From Centrapalus pauciflorus (lineage: Eukaryota; Streptophyta; Magnoliopsida; Asterales; Asteraceae): a stretch of 64,000 nucleotides of DNA. The position numbers and the translations under genes are program-made. The stretch covers positions 1 to 64,000 of the forward strand of contig JAANYP010007939.1 of NCBI GenBank assembly GCA_020465985.1, given 5' to 3'. The notes below the pieces were generated by a model, which saw only the letters and a list, made by a program, of their open reading frames with translations, made no database searches and was not told the DNA's origin. The first letter of the stretch is position 1, and each line of letters starts with the position of its first letter. Shown here in pieces: positions 26,250-36,988 of the stretch.

Positions 26250-28120
26250 ATCCCGAAACAAAGTTGTCTGTCACATAGAAATAATAATTAGTAACTAACG
26301 CAAACCAAAATAATCAAATAGATGAAATAATTATACTTGTCATGATCGTGATGACATCATACATTAAACCAAACATAAACGATAACTCATGCTAGAAAGT
26401 CGCAAACTTGAAGAGGCAATTTTTCCATAAGCTTCTTCATCGCATCTTCAACTAATTTATCTCGTTGGTTCTCAATATCTTCTTCCAAACAAACACCAAC
26501 ATGGGATTTAAGTGATCAATTATCGATTATCCTGCAGCATCAATAATAACTAAGCAAATGTGTGTGTTGTATGTATACACAAAATATTGCAAGCCCAACT
26601 AACACAACTATAATTTCATAACAAAATATAGATATAATTAATTTATAAATATGAAAAGAACAAACCTATAGAACATGCACTTGGTGAATCGCATTTCCAA
26701 GACGTTTATGTTCTTCCAAGCTAAACGAGCTACCTTTCCAGGGTCCAACATCTTTAATTCAAGTATATCATCTATGACAATTAGTAACTTAATGACATAG
26801 AATATGGTTAAAAAATTTTCATCAAACACGTAATATGCATCACTAATTTAACAGATTACTTTACTCATCAAACAGGAATAAGCAATATGCATCAACAATT
26901 TCACAAAAAAATGACTACAATATGCATCCTTTTAAAAGGACCTATTAATAAAGTAGGTAAGTAGATATCTGTTCTGGAAACCTACTCGTACGGTGTCTGG
27001 CAAATTTGATCACGTACACAAAAGAATACGAATGCAATCCAGATGTATTCTTGCCGTGTCTTCCGGTTCTTGATTTTGTAGTATAGGAAAAGTGAGAACG
27101 TATAATTGAACACTGAAAAGAGTAAAATTTACCTATAAAACTGATAGAGCATTTGATTCCAACTGATGAAGCTGATGTTCTAGCTCCGTACTATGTATCT
27201 ACATTCAATGTAAATAAATGTGAGAAGAGATTGGGACTGGAATGGGGAGAACAAACATACATAATCAATAACAAAAATTGAAAACTTACTTGGCTACAAA
27301 TCTGCAATGGTAGTAGAATGTGAGAAGTAGGTGAGAGTAACCAATAGACAATTTAGATAGAAATTGAAGAAGAAGAAACTGGAACGGTGTGAAGCCATAT
27401 GATTGACTTAATCCTTCAGCAGATCCAAATTCACAACATTCAACACCAATGCCTATAAATTCGGGTTGATGTTAACCTATTTCTGAGGTTAGAAGTTAAA
27501 TTTCATAAATGCAATCTACAACTACAATCCTCAAGCAAGCAAGTTAAAAATCTGTTCTATCTCATCTTTTATCAGATTCCAGATTCAATTTAAGCTTCCT
27601 TCATCTGAATGTAAAGCCTCAATAGTCAATAATCTCCCTTTCCCTTTGGCTGATCAATGAACTATAGTAAAATGGATAATAATAAGAAAAGCAGTGAAAG
27701 TGGGAGTCTGTGTCCTCGGTTTACTAATTTTTTGAGTATAAAAATACAGACAGTCAAGTTTTTGATATAGACAGTTGATGTTCCATGCCCATTCAACACT
27801 TATTAACCTACTATACTGGATCATTCTTATCACAGAAGGGTTCTGTAGAAGTGTAGAACATCTAATTACAAATTTGAAAGTGGGAGTCGACAAAATCATG
27901 ATATATATATGCACTAGCAAATAATAGGAAACACACTATGAAAGAGAAAAATACAATTCTGACTACTTTTTCCAGGCATACATGGGTTCTCATGTTCCTG
28001 TTGTTCTACGAATGTGTCGGCTACTTTCTGCATCAAAATGGTTGGACCAAAGAAAGACTATCAGAATCTAAATGTACACATGAGCAAACCACCTACCACA
28101 AAACTAATCATCAAAAGAAC

Positions 28121-28258
28121 TCACTTTTGTTTTTGTTTCTGCTTTTGAATATCTTTCTCCAAGAACTTCGGTATTGTATCAGTTTCATGATTTGGAGCAC
28201 AACCTGCTTCCACCATCGTCTTCAAGAACTGATGAGCTTCCTTCAATCTTCCTGCTAG
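28121..28258 (-). pseudogene. Captured C-terminal fragment of a PPR protein
   Basis: Minus-strand frame of 46 codons ending in TGA at 28121. It reads through a stretch with PPR-motif spacing (GRLKEAHQFLKTMVEAGC, then APN) followed by a Gln/Lys-rich tail. PPR proteins bind organellar RNA; this piece holds less than one and a half motifs and no start, so it cannot act as one. A splice-acceptor-like AG (TAGCTAGCAG) lies at its 5' edge, suggesting that an exon end was picked up. It sits inside the CACTA-like element. Assignment rests on motif spacing only. Confidence 0.6.
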
Positions 28259-28341
28259 CTATTTTTAATTGATGACACACATGAGAGAAAGTCAATTTTT
28301 ACTTTTGAATGAAAAAGACGAGAGAAATAGAGATTCCTTTT

Positions 28342-28704
28342 CTAAGGAAAGCAGAAGAGGAAAGGGAAGGAGAGTCGTCGTCGATGGAGTTGTGCCATAG
28401 ATGGAGATGCCGCTAATGGACCGCTCGTTGCCGTCGATGTTCGCCGCTGGTGGCCGCCGGAGTAGGCTGGTGGTGGTCGCTGGTCACAAAGGTGAGAAAG
28501 GAGGTGGCTTGGGTTTGGAGAAAGAGAGAGGGCAGCTAGGTGTGCCACAGATGGAGGTGCCGCAGATGGACCGTTCGTCGCCGTCGATGCTCGCCGATGG
28601 TGGCCGCCGGAGAAGGCTTGTGATGGTCGCTGGTCACATAGATGAGAGGAGGTGACTTGGGTTTGGGAGAAAGAGATAGGGCTAGGGTTTGGAGGAGAGA
28701 ACAT
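28342..28704 (-). other. GC-rich leader-like sequence with 150 bp tandem duplication and a 120-codon open frame
   Basis: In an AT-rich element this stretch stands out as GC-rich and contains two copies, about 150 bp apart, of a segment rich in CGCCG/GGCGG (around 28417 and 28567). On the minus strand it starts with an AAACCCTAGCCC leader-like string and gives an open frame rich in Ser, Pro and His with an internal repeat. It resembles a plant gene 5' end and lies upstream of the PPR fragment on the same strand, so it may belong to the same captured gene. No family is recognised and translation is unsupported. Confidence 0.4.
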
Positions 28705-29980
28705 GAAAGATGCAAAATGAACTAATGTGCAAAGGTTTGGGGGTTGTCAGGAAAAAACGAACTCTTCATTTCTGTTTTTTATTTGGAGAGTTGAAAAAAA
28801 AAGGAATTCTCACCATTTCTTTGATAAAGGGAAAGAAATAAAATTAGAGATTGAAATTGTTTTATTTTTCATTAACTGATTCTTAGACTTAAACAAACAA
28901 AGGAATTCATTTCAATATCATTCTCTATTTTTATTTCTCTAACCAAACACACCCTAAAGGATTAGCAAGCACACCAAAGAAAGTAATGTTCCAGGTAAAA
29001 TTTTTTAAATAACACTTATATATAAATAAAATAATTATAATTTTTTAATGATGAAATTATTTAAATTAAATATAATAGTAATAAATAATATTAATCAAAT
29101 GAAAATGTTGACAATGTAAATAGTTATATATTTTATTTTTAAGAAAAAATAAAAAAATTACAATCACATTTTAGATGTAATTTTTGAAAGAAAGTTGCAT
29201 TTATAACAGACATATGCAACCTTTTAAAATAAAGGTTACTTTTAACCTATAACAAATGCAACATTTCTAATAAATGTTGCCATTCTCAATCAAATATGTA
29301 ACCTTTTGAGTTAAATGTTGCATTGAATCTTCTAATGCAACCTTTAAATTTTTTAACTTGCTTTAGAATCAAATGCAACTAATTATATAAAAGTTGCTTT
29401 CAAAAGGTTGCAATAGGCTCATTTTGTATATAAAATCATAAATTCCGTGTATGTATTACATAAACCATCATGCAACCGAAGCTTAATTAAAGATGAGTTT
29501 GCCCTGTGCAGTATTCCCATACGTAATACCGTGTGTTGAATATATATGCACTCGCTGTTAGCCGACCCGAACTAACCCGAATGGGGGACATGACCCCCGA
29601 TATATCTATCCACAATATATTCGCGTTTTCAAATAAATGCAATTAACGGTTCATGATTTGAGGGCTGATGGATCCAAACATCTAATACATATAAGAAATA
29701 AACAGTTTTGATGTCCATATGAAAACAGTTTATGTATTTCCACCCCAATAGATAGTGAAATAGGGGCTATGAGAACTCACCGAACTTGTGATGGCAAAAA
29801 CGAGCGTAAAATGCTATTTTTCGTAAGTTGATGGATGGTGCACCGAGCGAGATTAATCGAGCCCTAAATGATAATAGGGACTTAATATCTCTAATATACG
29901 ATAATATATATATTTATATATTTTATGTCTTAAATCACCCAACATTACAAGTTTATAATTAAAACCCACTTAAAACGTCA

Positions 29981-30088
<108 letters not shown>

Positions 30089-30910
30089 CAGCTTTTTTCG
30101 GAGGTTTTTCGGCCTACTTTAAGGCTATTTTTGTCCAAGCTCCGAAACATTTTAGGCTATGGTTTTCTAGGACATTAAACTACTATATACAAAGGATTTT
30201 AAATTCAAGAACGGCCATTTTTCGAGATGTTTAGGTTGGTGAAAAAGCTCCTTAAAAACCCTATGTTGGCCATTTTTGAGCTGTCAAACTTTCGGTTTCC
30301 CAAATAATTTCTGGAGGTCTTAAACTCCAAAATAAATTATGAAAACTTCCAGATCTATAGTTAAGACATAGATCTAACTTTTGAGACAAGAATCAACTCA
30401 TTTCGTTAAGTTATGAATTAGTTATGGTTTTTCAAAGTCTATATAAATTTTCTGCCGAAAATCCGCAGTTTATAAACTTGAAAAAACTTATGATTCTTGT
30501 TGTTTATTCAAAGACTACTTGTATAAAAATTATAAAACACATATATATTATTTGTTTTCATAATATTAACACTTTTATGATGTGTTTATATATTCATAAA
30601 CACATTTAAAGAAACAACTTAAAAACAAAAACTAGAAACTTATAAACTTGAGTTTTTATGAAACTTGTTGTTGTTGGTGATTATATATATTATGCAAGAC
30701 TTATATAAACATAAATATAAGATGAAATACGCTAGTATTTACTTACTTTGAAGTATTATAGTATGATTTTGAGAAGAAGTTGAAATCTTTGCAAGATATG
30801 CACCAAGAACACTTGAATAAAAAGGTTTGTGATGTGTGTGGGTGTGGATCCGGTTTTTAGAGAGGGAAAGAAGAGTTTTTGGTGTGGTGAAAATGAATGA
30901 AATGCCTCTC

Positions 30911-30919
30911 TATTTATAG
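30911..30919 (-). promoter_or_regulatory. TATA box of LTR B
   Basis: CTATAAATA on the minus strand, followed by a pyrimidine- and CA-rich transcribed-leader-like stretch (about 30900-30780). This is the likely U3/R boundary of the minus-strand gypsy LTR. Confidence 0.65.
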
Positions 30920-31464
30920 AAGAGAAAAAGTGATGAAATGATGAAAAAGAGATGGAGGTTGTGTGCACCTTTTAGCAAAATGATTATTTTTAAAGTAATA
31001 TTAAAAAAATTGAAGTCAACCTCTATAAAACACATGCCCTATAACCGGCCATATACATGTAGTTACATGTATTTTCATTTTTTTTTGTATAATAGTATTT
31101 AGAAATGTATTCTTGTATTTCTCTTTTCTTGTAATTTCATGAATACTTATGGATGCATTGTTTTAATGAATTGTTTTAGTCTTGCATAATTAATGTTAAG
31201 TAATTCTATTAGTGTTTGATTAGTGTCACTAATCATAATTTAATTATGTACTTAGTTGAATTAATCCCTCATATCGTAAATTGATCGGATTAATTGATTT
31301 CCCAATTCATCGCACCGATGAATTTGATTCTAATTGAGTTGAATTTTCTAATAAACCTTGATAATCACTTGATTAATTTATAATGACCACTGATTAGGTT
31401 ATAATTGGCTATTAAATATAGATTAGGTCATTGTTGCTAACCTGGTTTAGTGCCGGATGTTACA

Positions 31465-32721
31465 GTCTCCCCCTGTTAAGGGAATTTCGTCCCGAAATTT
31501 TATCTTATTTCCTCAGAGGTCTTGCTACTTAGGATTAGGTGAGGGTATCATTGGTTAAACTGGCCTTTGCATGCCGAAGTGAATTCTGGTCCATGTCTAG
31601 AATTCCATCTGACCTTGAGGATGGGTATACAACTGTGCTTCAATCCTTTTACCTTACGGTCCATGATTTCAACCGGCTCTTTGATGAAGCAATGTTTATC
31701 AGTTAGTTGGATCTCTCCCAAGGGGGTAACAAGTGTCTCCTCTAACAAACACTTCTTCTTATTCGATACATGGAAGGTATTGTGCATGCTGCTAAGCTCT
31801 GGTGGTAACTCTAAACGATAAGCTACGAGTTTAATTCCCTTTAAGTCTTTGTATTGCCAATGTATCGAGGGTTTAATTATCCTTGTTTCCCAAACCGTAT
31901 CACGCCCTTCCATGGCAAGACTTTTATCAGTACTTGTTCTCCTAATTAGAACTCAAGGGATTTTCTATTTTCATCTGCATAACTTTCTTACCATCGCAGG
32001 CAACTATTAGTCTGTTCCGTATCTGTACTATCCTTTTGGTAGTTTCGTGAATGATCTTAGGGCCAGTGATTTGGCTATTTCCTACTTCCTCCCAACAAAT
32101 CGGCGATCGACACTTTCGCCCGTAGAGGGCCTCAAACGGAGCAGCTTTAATACTCGAGTGATAGCTATTCTAGTTAATAATTCCACTAAGGCAATTGAGT
32201 ATCCATTACACAGGCTCTTAATGTGTGTTCTAGGGTTTGGATCGTTCTATTATTCTGATCATTGGTCTGAGGGTGATATGTGGTACTCATGTCAAGTTTG
32301 TATCCAAAGCTTGCAGTAATAATTCCCAAAATTCTAGATGTAAATCTGCTATTCGTATCCGAAATGATTTAAACAGGCACTCTGTGTCAGGAGACGACTT
32401 CCTTGAGGTATGTTTGGACTAGCTTATTCATCCTGTTGTTCTCCTTGATTGCGCTGATTTTGTTAGGCGGTCGACTATTACCCAAATGGTTTCTGATGTT
32501 TTATCTTAACTTTGGAGCATGTTCGGAATTTGTTGACATATGTGGCAATGTCAGCTTTCATGTTAGGCCACTCGTATAGTTCCTTAAGGTCATGATACAT
32601 TTTATCGAATCCGGGGTGAACGACTTATCTTGATTTGTGTCCGTCATGCGTAACCAGTTTTCTTACTCTATCAAAAACAGGGTAACCAGACTCTATTCAT
32701 GAAGTATCGATTTCCATTAAC
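31465..32721 (-). pseudogene. Integrase remains of gypsy element B
   Basis: Reading the minus strand from 32721, the segments match Ty3/gypsy integrase in order but are frame-broken: a region with DLKELYEWPNMKADIATYV at about 32605-32545; the catalytic core around GYKLDMSTTYHPQTN at about 32310 down to 32190; a segment like SIKAAPFEALYGR near 32140-32100; and a 121-codon open piece at 31913-31548 with the C-terminal part (AYRLELPPELS, then HNTFHVSNKKKC, then VRWNSRHGPEFT). The tract at about 31474-31465 precedes the LTR. The upstream pol is cut off by copia element E1 at 32722. Non-functional. Confidence 0.85.
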
Positions 32722-33381
32722 TGTTGGTACACCCTGTGTGACGATAGCAGTCTAAACGATCTGCGTTATGATTTAAGTAATATTCTGAATATTAACAAGT
32801 GTTATTGATATATATGTTTAATATGTGTTTGTCGGTTATTGATTGTGTGTTTGAACTTGATGTACATATTACAAGAAGTTCAAACATAAAAGTCAAAGAG
32901 TATGTCAAGCATAAGTTAAAACATAAGTTTCATCACGTAAGTGTTTAAGTGTATAGGTTAGATTCGAATTGCATAAAAGGATACATTCGAATCTGTGATA
33001 GATTCGAATGAGTCCTTAGATTCGAATAGGCTAGATTCGAATCTGTCAGATGGACAGATTCGAATGGGCCTTAGGCCAGATTCGAGGTTGGCCCACAACA
33101 GACTCGAATCAGGGCCTATAATTAGGGATAGACTCGAATCATTAGCAGACCTTTGGCAGAATTCGTGAGGAATTAAGCAATAGGCGATCTCGAGTTTATC
33201 TGCTAGGTGAGTCCCGTTTCGGAGAGAATTAGTACGTAGGATCGTTCGTGTGTCGTTCGTTCAGCGTCTAATAGTCTCCGTGTTTCCGTTGGTTGAGAGT
33301 TGTCCGTCTGACCGTAAACGAGGATTCCGCACTCGTTCACGGGTCCGCGTCTAGATAGATCTGTCAGTGGTAGACCTTACA
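32722..33381 (+). repeat. 5' LTR of E1
   Basis: 660 bp from TGTTGGTACACC to ACCTTACA. U3 holds an inverted repeat at 32848-32886. The middle (about 32960-33150) carries many AGATTCGAAT-type motifs and a TATA-like TATAATTAG near 33118. The right part is nearly identical to the LTRs at 45722 and 51759. Confidence 0.93.
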
Positions 33382-33383
33382 AG

Positions 33384-33396
33384 TGGTATCAGAGCC
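33384..33396 (+). other. Primer-binding site of E1
   Basis: TGGTATCAGAGCC two bases after the LTR, complementary to the 3' end of initiator methionine tRNA, the standard minus-strand primer in this lineage. Confidence 0.93.
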
Positions 33397-33599
33397 TACG
33401 GAGTGTTCTTGGTGTTCTTCGTGTTCATCAGATACATTCTAGGTTTCTTGACGCTAGTTGGACGGTTTTTCTCTCAAAAACGTGTTTTTGAGCTTAGCAA
33501 ATTCATATTCGGGAACCACTTTATCGTTTTTCATGTTTTTGGTCGAAATCATTATTTTTCATTTGAAAAATAGTGATTTAATCTATAAAACGTCAAAAA

Positions 33600-34060
33600 A
33601 TCAAAGTGTTAGCCGTTTTTCGAGTTTGCGGCGCTCGAATCTATAGGGGTAATTAGGGTTTTACTTTATTTTCGAGTCTAACCAAAATACGCTCCTTTCG
33701 AGTCAATTTCAGTCAGTTTCGAGTCTGTGTTGCTTCGAATCTGTTAATACATTCGAATTGGATCTCGAGTCTATATTGTTTCGAGTTTGTTTCGAGTCTG
33801 TTACTGTTTCGATTCTGTTCTTCGATTCTGCTGAATTTCGATTCTGTTGTGCCTTCGATTCTAAGGGTCTTCGAGTTTAAGAGTCCTTCGAATCTGACCT
33901 ATCTTCGAATCTGTGGGATTGTTCGAATCTGACATTATTTCGAATCTACTTGAACTTTAAGACTTAATCGAATTTAATTCCAAAAGATTAAACATTAATT
34001 AGTTTCGAATCTATCTAGATTCGAATAATTTAATTTAAATCAGTTTCTAATTAAATTAAT
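33600..34060 (+). repeat. TTCGAATCTG-type motif cluster in the E1 leader
   Basis: About eighteen copies of TTCG(A/G/T)(A/G)TCTG and close variants, nearly all in the same orientation, lie between the primer site and the gag ATG. Spacing is irregular (roughly 10-40 bp), so this is not a simple tandem repeat. Confidence 0.85.
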
Positions 34061-34090
34061 TAAGTTCAAATTCAAATTCTTTCAGAAAAG

Positions 34091-36967
34091 ATGTCGAACC
34101 TTCAGAAATTCCTTGAAATGGATCACGAAGTTGGGAAGGCCAATGCACCACCTAAGCTGATGAAAGTTGAGGATTACTACTGGTGGAAGGATAGATTCAC
34201 GGATTTTGTACGATTCAACGACATGCGCATGTGGGTGTGCATTGATGAAGGGTACATTCCACCAGTATCTGAGGTTGAAGGCCGTCAAAAGGTTCTGTCA
34301 TACCAAATGATGAAAGAGGATGACAAGAAACTATTTGAAGCTGAAAACAAGGCTTTCTCTATTATCCGAATGGCGTTACCTCAAGATATCTTGCACACAT
34401 TTCGGACTCAGAGGACGTCGAAAGAGCTTTGGGAGTCTCTTCAGAAACGGTGTGAGGGTAATCCACGGGTACGTAGAAAGCGTACAGAGCTGTTGACCCA
34501 ACAGTTTGCAATTTTCAAGGCTCTTAAGGATGAACAGTTGGATGATATTATCACACGATTTTATCATCTGATAACAGAGCTTGAAAGTCATGGTATTGAG
34601 TATTCTGACACAGACAAGAACAACAAGCTTCTTGATGCCCTACCAGCCAAATGGGCTATGTATGTGGCTATGATTAAGCTGAATGAAGATAAATACTATG
34701 CTCAATCACTGGATGACATCGTGGGAACGTTGAGGGCATATCACTTCGAAATGATAAAGGCTGAGACTGATTACGAGCAAGTCCAAAATCCGGCGATGTA
34801 TTTTGGAAAGACATCAAAATCATCAGTGACAGCTGATCAGAAGAGTGCTACAGCGTTTTTCACCGGAGAAACGTCATCGCCACCAGAGTCCGAAGACTCA
34901 CTGAATCGCGCGTTCTTAGGGTTAGGAAGATCGGAAGAACCGCAACCTCAAGTCAATCAGGCATCTACAAGTCAGAACTATTCAAAGATGCCAATGAGCG
35001 CAAAGTCGGCGGAAGAACATCTGAATCTACTTGCTTCGTTTGTGGCCGCATATGGAAATTGCGTTCAAGGGAAGATCAATGATCCGGCTCTTTGGGATGA
35101 AGATTACGATCAGGTCGACCCTGATGACTTAGAGGAGATGGATCTTAAATGGCAACTGGCCATGGTAACCCAACGGGTTAAGAGATTCATAAAGAGAACT
35201 GGGAGGAATCTCCAGATGAATAACAAAGGGATAGGATTTGATAAGTCCAAGGTCAAATGCTACAACTGTCAGGGATTGGGACATTTCGCGAGGGAGTGTC
35301 AAAGACCGAAGGTAGAGTCATACCAGGGACAGAGTCAGCATCAAGGACAGTACCAAAATCAGTCCCAACAGAGATATCTTCCGAGTTCTTCATCTGGTCA
35401 AGCCAATCTAGCGGGTCTGATATCCAATGTCACTTCTGACAGACAGCTAGATGGTTCGTATGACTGGAGTTCACATCCGGAGTCCAATGCTAGAGCTTTC
35501 ATGGCTGAAGTTACGGAGAATGGTTGTGATGAGGATGAGCAGACCACAAGGGACAGCAGTCCGATGTGGGTAGAGAAAGCGAATGATCAGACCGTGCTGG
35601 AGTTTGCTGCTCAGATGGCCAACGTGGAATCTGATAACTCTAAGGTTAGTCTTTCTAATTCTCTATTTCGTGATTTATGTGCTTTATGTGTTAGTTCTAA
35701 CGATAGGTTAAATCTAGTCTTAGACTCACATAAGACCATAGCTGCTCAAAATGAAAACTTAAAAATAGAAAATGCTAGCCTAAATGATATAAAGCAGGAT
35801 TTAAAGGAAAAACTTAAGGCTGATGCTCAAGATGTAATCGTTCTAAAAGACAAACTGAGTGAGCAGTGTGTTAGGATAGAACTTATGTATGAGCACGTAG
35901 AAGCCTTGACTAAAAGTCTGAAAGACAAGGACATAGAGCTAGCCGAGACCAAGGTTAAGGTAGCAGAGGCAAATAGCAAGCTGGAAAAGTTTAGGAATTC
36001 GAGCCTAAACCTAGGGAAAGTCTTAGATGCCCAAAGACAGTCTAAGAAGCCTGTAGGTCTAGGTTTTCACGAGATTCCTCCACCTTTCAATGATAACTAT
36101 GTGCCTCAGCCTCAGGAGAAAACTGACAAGTCAGTAGTTTTAGAGGACCTGCCTGAACCTACACTTGAGCCTAAAGTAGAAAATACACCTAAGGTGACTG
36201 ACTCAACCGTCAAGGTCAAGCAAGTGAAATTTGTGTCTTCCTCCAGTGAAACACCTGCAGGAAAACAGAAAATTTCATGGGCTGACCAGGTCGAAGAGAC
36301 AGACACTGAAGATGTACCAAAGGCATTAGACACTAATGAGACACCTAGATCTAAGGGACCAACCAAAAAGTCCATGGATAAGATGTCTTGCTTTAGATGT
36401 CACGAGAAAGGGCACGTTGCTTCTCACTGTCCTAATAGGAAAGCTGATGTTACATCTAAGACAGTGAATCCAACACCTGTTAAGCCCTCACCAAGAGTGG
36501 CGAGCACTAGTAGTTCTCAGAGTACCGAGAAAACTGTGCAGGCCGCACCAAAACCTGTTGTGAAACAAACACCGGTTAAGGTTGGACCAAAAGAAGTGGT
36601 TAGGACAAATTCACCGAATCGTGTCTTTAATCAATCTAGGTCAGCACCTCAACAAGTCTATAGGAGCACCACACCTAGCAGGTCACACACTCCAGTTAGG
36701 TCACATACTCCTGTTAGACAATATGTTCCGGTAAAAGCTCAGGGATCACAGTCTGAAATGCATTATAATAAGACTTATTCTAGAGCATCACAACAAATGC
36801 CTACTCAAAGGCAAAGAGTGAATCTAAATCACTCGGCACCACAACAGAATTCAGTTCAAAGGCCCAAGTCACCTGAAAGGCGAGATGGGTATTTGAAAGA
36901 GTTCAAGTATGTGGACGAGAATGGTATTACCAAGTCAGTCATGGCTTGGGTTCCCCGTGATAACTAA
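34091..36967 (+). CDS. Gag protein of copia element E1
   Basis: 958 residues from the ATG at 34091; E3's gag starts with the same residues, which supports this start. Residues about 1-240 form the plant copia Gag (UBN2/DUF4219-like) domain with YYWWKDRFTDF and a long helical region. A CCHC zinc knuckle begins at residue 390 (CYNCQGLGHFAREC) and a second at residue 767 (CFRCHEKGHVASHC). Between them, about 540-650, lies a heptad-rich probable coiled coil; the C-terminal 190 residues are basic and Ser/Pro/Gln-rich. Gag builds the virus-like particle and binds element RNA. At twice the usual copia Gag length it fits SIRE-type elements. The frame is intact and ends in TAA, after which pol continues in the same frame. 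Confidence 0.93.
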   Translation: MSNLQKFLEMDHEVGKANAPPKLMKVEDYYWWKDRFTDFVRFNDMRMWVCIDEGYIPPVSEVEGRQKVLSYQMMKEDDKKLFEAENKAFSIIRMALPQDILHTFRTQRTSKELWESLQKRCEGNPRVRRKRTELLTQQFAIFKALKDEQLDDIITRFYHLITELESHGIEYSDTDKNNKLLDALPAKWAMYVAMIKLNEDKYYAQSLDDIVGTLRAYHFEMIKAETDYEQVQNPAMYFGKTSKSSVTADQKSATAFFTGETSSPPESEDSLNRAFLGLGRSEEPQPQVNQASTSQNYSKMPMSAKSAEEHLNLLASFVAAYGNCVQGKINDPALWDEDYDQVDPDDLEEMDLKWQLAMVTQRVKRFIKRTGRNLQMNNKGIGFDKSKVKCYNCQGLGHFARECQRPKVESYQGQSQHQGQYQNQSQQRYLPSSSSGQANLAGLISNVTSDRQLDGSYDWSSHPESNARAFMAEVTENGCDEDEQTTRDSSPMWVEKANDQTVLEFAAQMANVESDNSKVSLSNSLFRDLCALCVSSNDRLNLVLDSHKTIAAQNENLKIENASLNDIKQDLKEKLKADAQDVIVLKDKLSEQCVRIELMYEHVEALTKSLKDKDIELAETKVKVAEANSKLEKFRNSSLNLGKVLDAQRQSKKPVGLGFHEIPPPFNDNYVPQPQEKTDKSVVLEDLPEPTLEPKVENTPKVTDSTVKVKQVKFVSSSSETPAGKQKISWADQVEETDTEDVPKALDTNETPRSKGPTKKSMDKMSCFRCHEKGHVASHCPNRKADVTSKTVNPTPVKPSPRVASTSSSQSTEKTVQAAPKPVVKQTPVKVGPKEVVRTNSPNRVFNQSRSAPQQVYRSTTPSRSHTPVRSHTPVRQYVPVKAQGSQSEMHYNKTYSRASQQMPTQRQRVNLNHSAPQQNSVQRPKSPERRDGYLKEFKYVDENGITKSVMAWVPRDN

Positions 36968-36968
36968 C

Positions 36969-36988
36969 CTATTTTCTTTCATGTGCAG
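36969..36988 (+). promoter_or_regulatory. Splice-acceptor-like site between gag and pol
   Basis: A CTAAC branch-like string, a pyrimidine run (CTATTTTCTTTC) and GTGCAG directly precede pol residue 3. A GTATGT donor-like site lies at 36907, but that 82-nt intron would shift the frame, so only the acceptor resemblance is claimed. Confidence 0.35.

Larger units (their letters stand above)
25526..29427. mobile_element. CACTA-like non-autonomous DNA transposon nested in LTR B
   Basis: The left end begins CACTACAACAAAACGAGCC and the right end is its reverse complement (AAGGTTGCAATAGGCTC, then TTTTGT). The outermost seven bases on the right are absent or changed. Subterminal regions carry many TGCAACCTTTT copies at left (25545-25980) and AAGGTTGCAT copies at right (29190-29420), the arrangement known for CACTA transposase-binding sites. 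No transposase frame is visible in 3.9 kb, so it is non-autonomous. It contains a (TA)n tract, a PPR-like gene fragment and a GC-rich leader-like duplication. A 3-bp target duplication could not be confirmed. Confidence 0.78.

Noticed and set aside
26058..26298. Open frames of alternating Ile and Tyr on both strands, also at 29959-30150
   Set aside because: Pure products of (TA)n microsatellites.
28401..28655. 84-codon plus-strand open frame
   Set aside because: It shares the GC-rich duplication with the longer minus-strand frame; the leader-like string and the PPR fragment favour the minus strand.
30424..30968. Open frames inside LTR B
   Set aside because: AT-rich low-complexity frames around the LTR promoter without any domain.
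36907..36988. An 82-nt intron joining gag to pol (GTATGT to GTGCAG, with CTAAC)
   Set aside because: Signals look good, but removal shifts the frame and gives an immediate stop, so it does not produce Gag-Pol.
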